In this document: in pieces, positions 58,801 through 64,000 of the stretch
How positions within the stretch are numbered: position 1 is the stretch's first letter
How the letters are laid out: the number at the start of each line of letters is the position of its first letter
Assembly: GCF_004798865.1 (NCBI RefSeq)
Contig: NW_025336598.1
Location: forward strand, 32,362,716 to 32,426,715
From: Varanus komodoensis
Lineage: Eukaryota > Chordata > Lepidosauria > Squamata > Varanidae
DNA length: 64,000 nucleotides
Reading direction: 5' to 3'
The notes under the pieces: model-generated
Seen by the model: the letters and a program-made list of their open reading frames with translations, nothing else
Databases searched by the model: none
Told to the model about the DNA's origin: nothing
Made by a program: the position numbers and the translations under genes

Positions 58801-58949
58801 TGCATGGCCCTGGGTAGATGTGCATTGCAGGGGGAAGGATTCTGTTCAGGGAAGAACAGGTGACCCACACACACACTGGCCCCCTGTCTGATGCTTAGTT
58901 GAAGCACTGGATGGACTTCCCCTTGTCCAAAACCTGGGAGAGCTCAGAA
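58801..58949. other. unassigned DNA
   Basis: Short spacer with nothing recognised. Confidence 0.35.
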
Positions 58950-59222
58950 TGAAGTATTTATTTATTTATTTAAGCTATTTCTATCCCGTCCTATACTAAT
59001 TATCTCTGACGGCTTACAATGTGATAAATAAACAATAAATACAGCAATCAACAACAAGATAAAATACGACTGAGGATGTTAATAAAACCAGATTAAAACA
59101 TTTAAACTTTAAAATATTGGGTAAATAAAAAGGTTTTAACCTGGCACCAAAAAGCACATAAATTCGGCGCCAGGCGAACCTCTCTGGGGAGTGTATTCCA
59201 CAGTCGGGGCATCTGAGCACCT
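58950..59222 (-). mobile_element. L2-like LINE, very short 5'-truncated copy
   Basis: A (TTTA)n tail, then 'tctatcccgtcctatac', 'ctgacggcttacaatgtga' and 'aaggttttaacctggcacca' up to 'gtgtattccacagtcggggc'. It keeps the 3' UTR and only the last codons of ORF2. It lies about 110 bp from, and in the same orientation as, the longer copy that follows. Confidence 0.8.
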
Positions 59223-59327
59223 AAGGCCTCTGCAAAATGGAGGGCAACCTTCTCTCTTCATCCATTGCTTCTTCAGGGCAAGACAGGGGGCCAGATCAGG
59301 GGATCTGACCCCCCTTTAGGTGGAGAC
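59223..59327. other. spacer between two L2-like insertions
   Basis: Nothing recognised. Confidence 0.35.
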
Positions 59328-60217
59328 AGATATCTTTTTATTTATTTATTAAAACATTTTTATGCCGCCCCATTCGCCGAAGCCTCGGGGAGGCTTACAA
59401 CAATAAGTTAAAAATAAATAACATTAAATTAAAAATATACACATTAAAATTAAAAATACAAAAATAACAATATAAAATAAGCCACCCTGGCCAGATAAAA
59501 TCCAATAATATTAACAATTAAAATGCCGCTTAAATAAAAAGGTCTTCGCCTGGCACTGAAAAACAAATAACGATGGCGCCAGGCGGACCTCTCTGGGGAG
59601 CGCATTCCATAACTTAGGTGCCACCACAGAGAAAGCCCTCCTCCAAGTAGCCACCCTCCTAATTTCCTTCACGGAGGGTTCCCGGAGAAGGGCCTCTCCC
59701 GCAGATCTCAAGGGGCGGCCGGGCACATATGGATGCAAGCACTCCTTCAGGTAACCAGGACCCAAGCCGTTTAGGGCTTTATAGGTCATCACCAACACCT
59801 TGAATTGGGCCCGGACTTCAATGGGAAGCCAGTGAAGCTGACGGAGAACTGGAGTCATGTGAACATAACGCCCAGTCCCCGTCAGCAGCCTGGCAGCTCT
59901 ATTTTGAACCAATTGAAGTATCCGGACCGTCTTCAAGGGTAGCCCCACATAGAGCATGTTACAGAAGTCAAGACGGGAGGTCACCAGCTCATGTGTCACT
60001 GTCGCGAGGCAGTCGTACTCCTGGTAGGGGGGCAGCTGATGGATCAGCCGAAGCTGAAAGAAAGCGCTCCTCGCCACCACTGTCACCTGAGCTTCCAGTG
60101 AAAGCTCTGGCTCGAGGAGCACTCCCAGGCTGCGGACCTTGTCCCTAAGGTGGAGTGCAACCCCATTCAGGACTAGGTTCAATTCACCCTCTCCAAAGAG
60201 GGTGAATTGAAGATATC
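59328..60217 (-). mobile_element. L2-like LINE, young 5'-truncated insertion with target duplication
   Basis: The best-preserved LINE in the window. The target duplication AGATATC (59328-59334 and 60211-60217) brackets a (TTTA)n tail, the 'tttttatgccgccccattcg' UTR, and about 230 codons of uninterrupted ORF2 C-terminus. Blocks in order are LRDKVRSLGVLLEPELSLEA, RLDFCNMLYVGLPLKTV, LVQNRAARLLTGTG, TPVLRQLHWLPIE, YKALNGLGPGYLKE, RAFSVVAPKLWNALPREV and KTFLFKRHFNC. Reverse transcriptase and endonuclease are missing. The 5' end is a perfect fold-back (60178-60211). The open frame continuing to 60455 is host flank, not LINE. Confidence 0.93.
60178..60211. repeat. perfect 15-bp fold-back hairpin at LINE 5' terminus
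   Basis: TTCAATTCACCCTCT, loop ccaa, AGAGGGTGAATTGAA. In LINE orientation, the arm adjoining the LINE body aligns with the ORF2 region of the 43.8-45.3 kb copy, while the outer arm is an extra inverted copy next to the target duplication. Confidence 0.92.
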
Positions 60218-60790
60218 CCTTGTCCTGTGCAGTGATGTTACCTTGTATCCAGCAGTAATGTAAATATATGTGCAGGCACACGCTCATGCAAAAACTAATA
60301 AACGGTAATTGTAGTATAAAATACAAATTCTTCTCATAACAGGCAAGCCTCTCAGATTCTGATTGGCAACATTGATGTTTAAGAATGCCTTTGTTGTATA
60401 TGATTTGGATTTTGTCCAGCTCAATCCAGGAGACCCTGAATGAGCTACAATTCATCTAGAGAAATAACGGAAAACAAAATAAAATGGCATGTGTTAAGCC
60501 CGTGTCCCATCCTTTTCCAGCAGCTCCCAGCAACACCTCCATATCTCTTCCTGGTCAGCCCAGCCTTGGATCCCAGTCCAGATATAGCATCAGGTCGCCA
60601 GCCTCCCAGTATAGGGGGATCATCAGTGGTGGACCAGCATCATCCTGCAGGGAGACAGGAGATGATTCACACAATCCCTCTTGGCAATAGCTGCATCACA
60701 CTCTCATGGATATATGCTAAGTATTATTATTATAGTATGATTGTGCACTTAGCCATCGTTGTGCAGATATTATAAGAAATGCTGGGGTGG
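60218..60790. other. unassigned DNA
   Basis: No repeat or gene recognised. Confidence 0.35.
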
Positions 60791-61480
60791 GGGTGTTGCA
60801 CAGTATTTATAGCTGCCGAAGCAGCCTGGAAATGTGCTGAGAACAAAACCAAGCAGCAGTCTGCAGGCCATTTCCAGAGCGATGGATGCAAAGCCTGTGC
60901 TCTGAGCATCCTCCAAGAGAGTTAATTTTGTTTTTCAGGGAACTTTTTCTGCTTCCTTCAAACGTGTGAAGGAAATGCCCTAGAAGCCCTGCAGCAGTCC
61001 AGTAAATCAAGCGGATGCATATCAGCAGCAGCCATGGTGACAGGCTGAACGTCTGTTTGATGGGGAGATTGAGAGGAAGGGGACGTCAAAGGGAAGGGGT
61101 CCTATTTAATCATTGCAAGCTAAGCTCCTAAAAAGCTATTGCTCACTCTTCTTATTCTTCCCCTGCAATCCCTTCCCCACCCTCCATCCGAGTATCAATG
61201 CATATATAATATGTTTATATCAGCCTTTATATCCTGATGCAATACCTCGTAAGGCATGTTTCATTGCTCCTTGACAATAAATCTTTATAGAAAAAGATGG
61301 TGTTGCCGATCCATCTGCAGAGAGTTCAGCAGGGAAGTGTGTGATATCCTGATTATCTCCACTTGAGCTAAGGCATTTCATTTCAATGGCGCCGTTACAT
61401 CAGAACATATTCTCCTGCCATTGGCACATTGGGATTAATCAGCTTGGCCCCAAGAGCTGCTCACTGGATCATGTCAATAA
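60791..61480. promoter_or_regulatory. candidate conserved non-coding block, about 690 bp
   Basis: The longest repeat-free stretch with retained CpGs (tgccgaagcag, agagcgatgg, aagcggatgcat, gaacgtctg, ggacgtcaaa, tggcgccgtt). It has RFX/Meis-like ccatggtgacagg near 61032-61044 and CRE-like gacgtcaa near 61081-61088. Short frames in it have no protein features. The call rests on texture. Confidence 0.32.
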
Positions 61481-62478
61481 CCTTTTGGATACAGAGGAGG
61501 GTACAATCCAGTCAGGGCGGCCTTTGCATTTCCCTTTCTTTTCTTTTCAGTGTCACCCTAAAAGGGGGACTAAAAACACAGATCACACAAACATTGCACT
61601 CAATAGTCGAGACATAAAGAAGGAAATTACTATAATTTAAATAGAAATCCCAGTTTCTCACCATTGCAGGAAGCTGGTGGCTCTTGTTGATGGGCAATTT
61701 CAAGGCCCAGCACTCCCTCCTTATACATCTTTATCTTTAAGCCAGGCTTGGACTGAACAGCCACTCAAATAGGCAACACCTTCAAATAGCAACCTGCTCT
61801 CTGTAGAAGCAAGAGACATGGATACACTAGATCCAGCTGATACAGAAAGCATAGCTGCATTCAAAGCATCCTTATGTCTTAACTAGGCATTTTTCTCTTA
61901 GCTTATGGCACAATATTGAAATCAGTCACTAACTCCCTCTCTGTAATGGCCATGCTGCTTAACGCGGGTGCAGAGCCTTATCAGATGGAGGGCCTGCTGA
62001 GCGCCTGAGGCTGAAGGCCTGCATTCCAGGGGTGAGTAGGGATGAAAGCAAGAGGGGCAGGGCCAAAATTAGCCGAAGTAGCCGCATATTTCAACATGGA
62101 GCTTTTACTCTGACTGACTAAACCTCAAGAGAGAGATTCAAGCGTAGCAGTCATGGGGCAGGGTCAGTGGAGCCAGAAATTGCCAAGTGGTTGGGTGAAA
62201 GGGAGTGGGCCAAGGGCTGGAGACGGCCTCAGGCCTGAAGCTCCGCATCCTGGTCTGCAACACAGTTCCATGGTTTCATCATGATTTATAACTCCTTCCC
62301 TCCAGCATTCCAGAGATGAAAATCTGGGCACAATTATGAAGTCCTACTTTTGATACCAATGATCACTACTCCTGAGTGTCCCACTGACCACCATCCACTA
62401 AGTATTCTCCTTTGTTGAAACCCTTTAGCCTAGGCCTTCGCAAAGCATCTCTCACTATTTGAAAACCTTACCACTGGG
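61481..62478. other. unassigned DNA
   Basis: No gene or repeat recognised. Confidence 0.35.
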
Positions 62479-62555
62479 ATAACCATCAGTCAGTCAGTCA
62501 GTCAGTCAGTCAGTCTTTATTATGCGATCACACACCAGACAAAATAACCATCAGT
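62479..62555 (-). mobile_element. tiny 5'-truncated retroposon with 12-bp target duplication
   Basis: ATAACCATCAGT at 62479-62490 and 62544-62555 is a perfect 12-bp direct repeat. It brackets a 53-bp insert made of (CAGT)n followed by 'ctttattatgcgatcacaca' and 'ccagacaaa'. On the minus strand the insert reads as a 3' end with 'aataaag' followed by a (ACTG)n tail. That is typical of a non-LTR retroposon whose tail is a tetranucleotide repeat. The family is uncertain. Confidence 0.75.
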
Positions 62556-63127
62556 AAAATTCAGTCCAAAGCCCAGAAAATAAATGCACAATCATGATAA
62601 AAGGGACGAAATGGTTCCTCAAGTAACCTGGGCTACAGCTATAAATGGCTTCAAGGGAAATTACTAGCTCCTTGAATTTCACTGAGAAGTGAATCAGTAT
62701 CCAGGGAGCTGGCAAAATAATGCGGTCAAATTATCCCAGCAGGTGGTTCAGTTGAAATGTTAGCCGCATATTCTGCTCCAAGGGAAGCCCTGTATGGAGC
62801 ACATGGCAGCAGCCCAGTCACGATGCAACTGTGTCACGTGTGACCCTGGCGTGGGCTGCCCGTGCTAGGAATGGGCAGAGCTGGCTCTCTCCAGGAGCAT
62901 CACTGCTGCCCCTGGAAGCATCTAGTGGTGGCCGTGGGTCCGATAGGAGCCACACGACGAACCTGCTCTCGAGGGAACAGTCCCGTCTAAGCAGGCTCAG
63001 ATTCTATCCCTCAGCAGGAGGCTCTCCCAGCCAATACACCCCTGTCTTGCTTGGATTTGGATTCAGCTTCCTAAGCCTCATGCCACCCATCCCTGACCCC
63101 AGACACCAAGTCATAATGTCTGTACCA
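62556..63127. other. unassigned DNA
   Basis: No repeat or gene recognised. Confidence 0.35.
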
Positions 63128-63532
63128 AAGGTTGGCAACCTCCTCGCCTCCCAGATGCTTTGGGCCACTATCCAACCGTGTCACCCCAACCGCACAAATC
63201 ACATTGTGCTGGCAGAACTATGTGCGAGAGGAGAATGCATCTCAATGTGCATTTGTGCAAGTGCGGGTGCCTGAGTGGCTGGGCGTCGTGCTGCTGCAAC
63301 CCATTGTGAGGCTGACTGCAAATTCCACTTGCACAAGCACAATGGGCAGCCGGTTGTCCAACAGAACGATTCAGTGGAGGTCAATGGCTGCTGTTTGTGC
63401 GTGCAGAATGGCACCACCGAATAGTGCCCTTGGGTGACTGCTCCCACCAGTCCCAGCCAACATAACTAAAGGGCAGGGATTATGGGAGCTGTAGTCCCAA
63501 ACTTCAGGAAAGAACCAGATTGAGAAAGGCTG
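63128..63532. mobile_element. hAT-like MITE (family M), copy 10, split by an insertion
   Basis: The left part 63128-63177 ('gttggcaacctcctcgcctc', 'ccagatgctttgggccacta') and the right part 63441-63532 ('ctcccaccagtcccagccaa', 'gattatgggagctgtagtcc', 'gattgagaaaggctg') together give one family M element. The 263 bp in between do not belong to it. Confidence 0.65.
63178..63440. mobile_element. 263-bp TIR-like insert inside the MITE
   Basis: It begins gtgtcaccccaaccgcac and ends ttgggtgactg. The ends are imperfect inverted repeats (gtcacccc-aa against ttggg-tgac). Flanking 8-mers atccaacc and ctcccacc agree at 6 of 8 and both resemble the MITE's own 'ctcccatc', as expected if that target was duplicated. 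The insert is non-coding with several 'cacaatg', 'gtgcaag' words. Family unknown. Confidence 0.5.
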
Positions 63533-64000
63533 CTCCATGAAGTGCCCCAGGACAAAATGACAAGGGAAGCATCCTTGGGTGTCATCTGCAGATTGATAAA
63601 AACCCGGCCCATGCCTCTGAATGATCTCTGGTCCTACAACCATACGGGGCAAGATGAAATCCCGTGGGTCCCACAAACTAGGGAAGCATTACCTGCAGCC
63701 CCCAAAGTGTCCTGACCACAAAGATCAGATGTGCATCTCCGTGTCTCGTTGTGGCTGTGTTTTCATGCATGTGTTGGTGACCCTGAGCCAGCCTCACATG
63801 CAGCCACGAGCCAAGGTCAAGGGCGTGAGCCTGAGTCCCGCAGAACCACCTCTGCTAAGCCCCATTCCGGTGAGTTGGTTCAGAAGGATATCCCAGTATA
63901 ATAAGTACATCTGGAAAAGACATCTGTTTAATTTTGGCTGCCCGGAGAGGTGAATTCTGAACAGCTGTTTCATGCACGAAGCTTAAAGAGTCAGCTATTT
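63533..64000. other. unassigned DNA to window end
   Basis: Nothing recognised. Confidence 0.35.

Noticed and set aside
59511-60455. 314-codon minus-strand frame as a host gene
   Set aside because: Roughly 230 codons are L2-like ORF2 C-terminus; the remaining N-terminal part is host flank beyond the LINE's target duplication.

Overview
This window looks like nuclear DNA from a squamate reptile (lizard-like), either intergenic or deep intronic. I found no complete protein-coding gene, no tRNA or rRNA gene, and no sign of bacterial or organellar sequence. The squamate call rests on the repeat mix. It has tRNA-derived SINEs with a lizard-type body, many 5'-truncated L2-like LINE copies, CR1 LINE tails and one CR1 reverse-transcriptase segment, a few ancient MIR SINEs, and a short palindromic hAT-like MITE seen about ten times. 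No endogenous retrovirus or other virus-derived element could be recognised. Family names are from memory of consensus sequences and were not checked against a library.

Layout: 1-12.3 kb is mostly unassigned sequence with SINEs (3.1, 6.7 and 10.9 kb) and a MITE (4.85 kb). 12.3-14.5 kb holds a truncated L2-like LINE, a MITE and a MIR. 15-19 kb holds low-complexity DNA and an exon-like segment with paired cysteines (17.06-17.15 kb, minus strand). 19-27.3 kb holds two MITEs, decayed L2-like copies, a 592-bp hAT-type element with an 8-bp target duplication (24.57-25.16 kb), and a possible regulatory element (25.3-25.7 kb). 27-38 kb is largely unassigned, with scattered SINE, CR1 and MIR pieces. 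38-48.4 kb has L2-like fragments, a 100-N assembly gap inside a microsatellite (39.1 kb), the only L2-like copy that still shows the reverse-transcriptase core (43.8-45.3 kb), a SINE, and a Tigger/mariner-like MITE carrying a long GA repeat.

48-64 kb holds a CR1 reverse-transcriptase fragment (53.5-54.5 kb), a small CpG cluster beside an AT-rich block with four TAATTA cores (54.75-55.4 kb), CR1 tails, a well-preserved L2-like copy whose 5' end is a perfect fold-back next to its target duplication (59.33-60.22 kb), a repeat-free block (60.8-61.5 kb), a tiny retroposon with a 12-bp perfect target duplication (62.5 kb), and a MITE split by another TIR-like insert (63.1-63.5 kb).

The genes do not work together as a system because none is established. 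The function-bearing candidates are the repeat-free blocks, judged only by motif content, and one or two exon-like segments. Conservation and RNA evidence would be needed for all of these.
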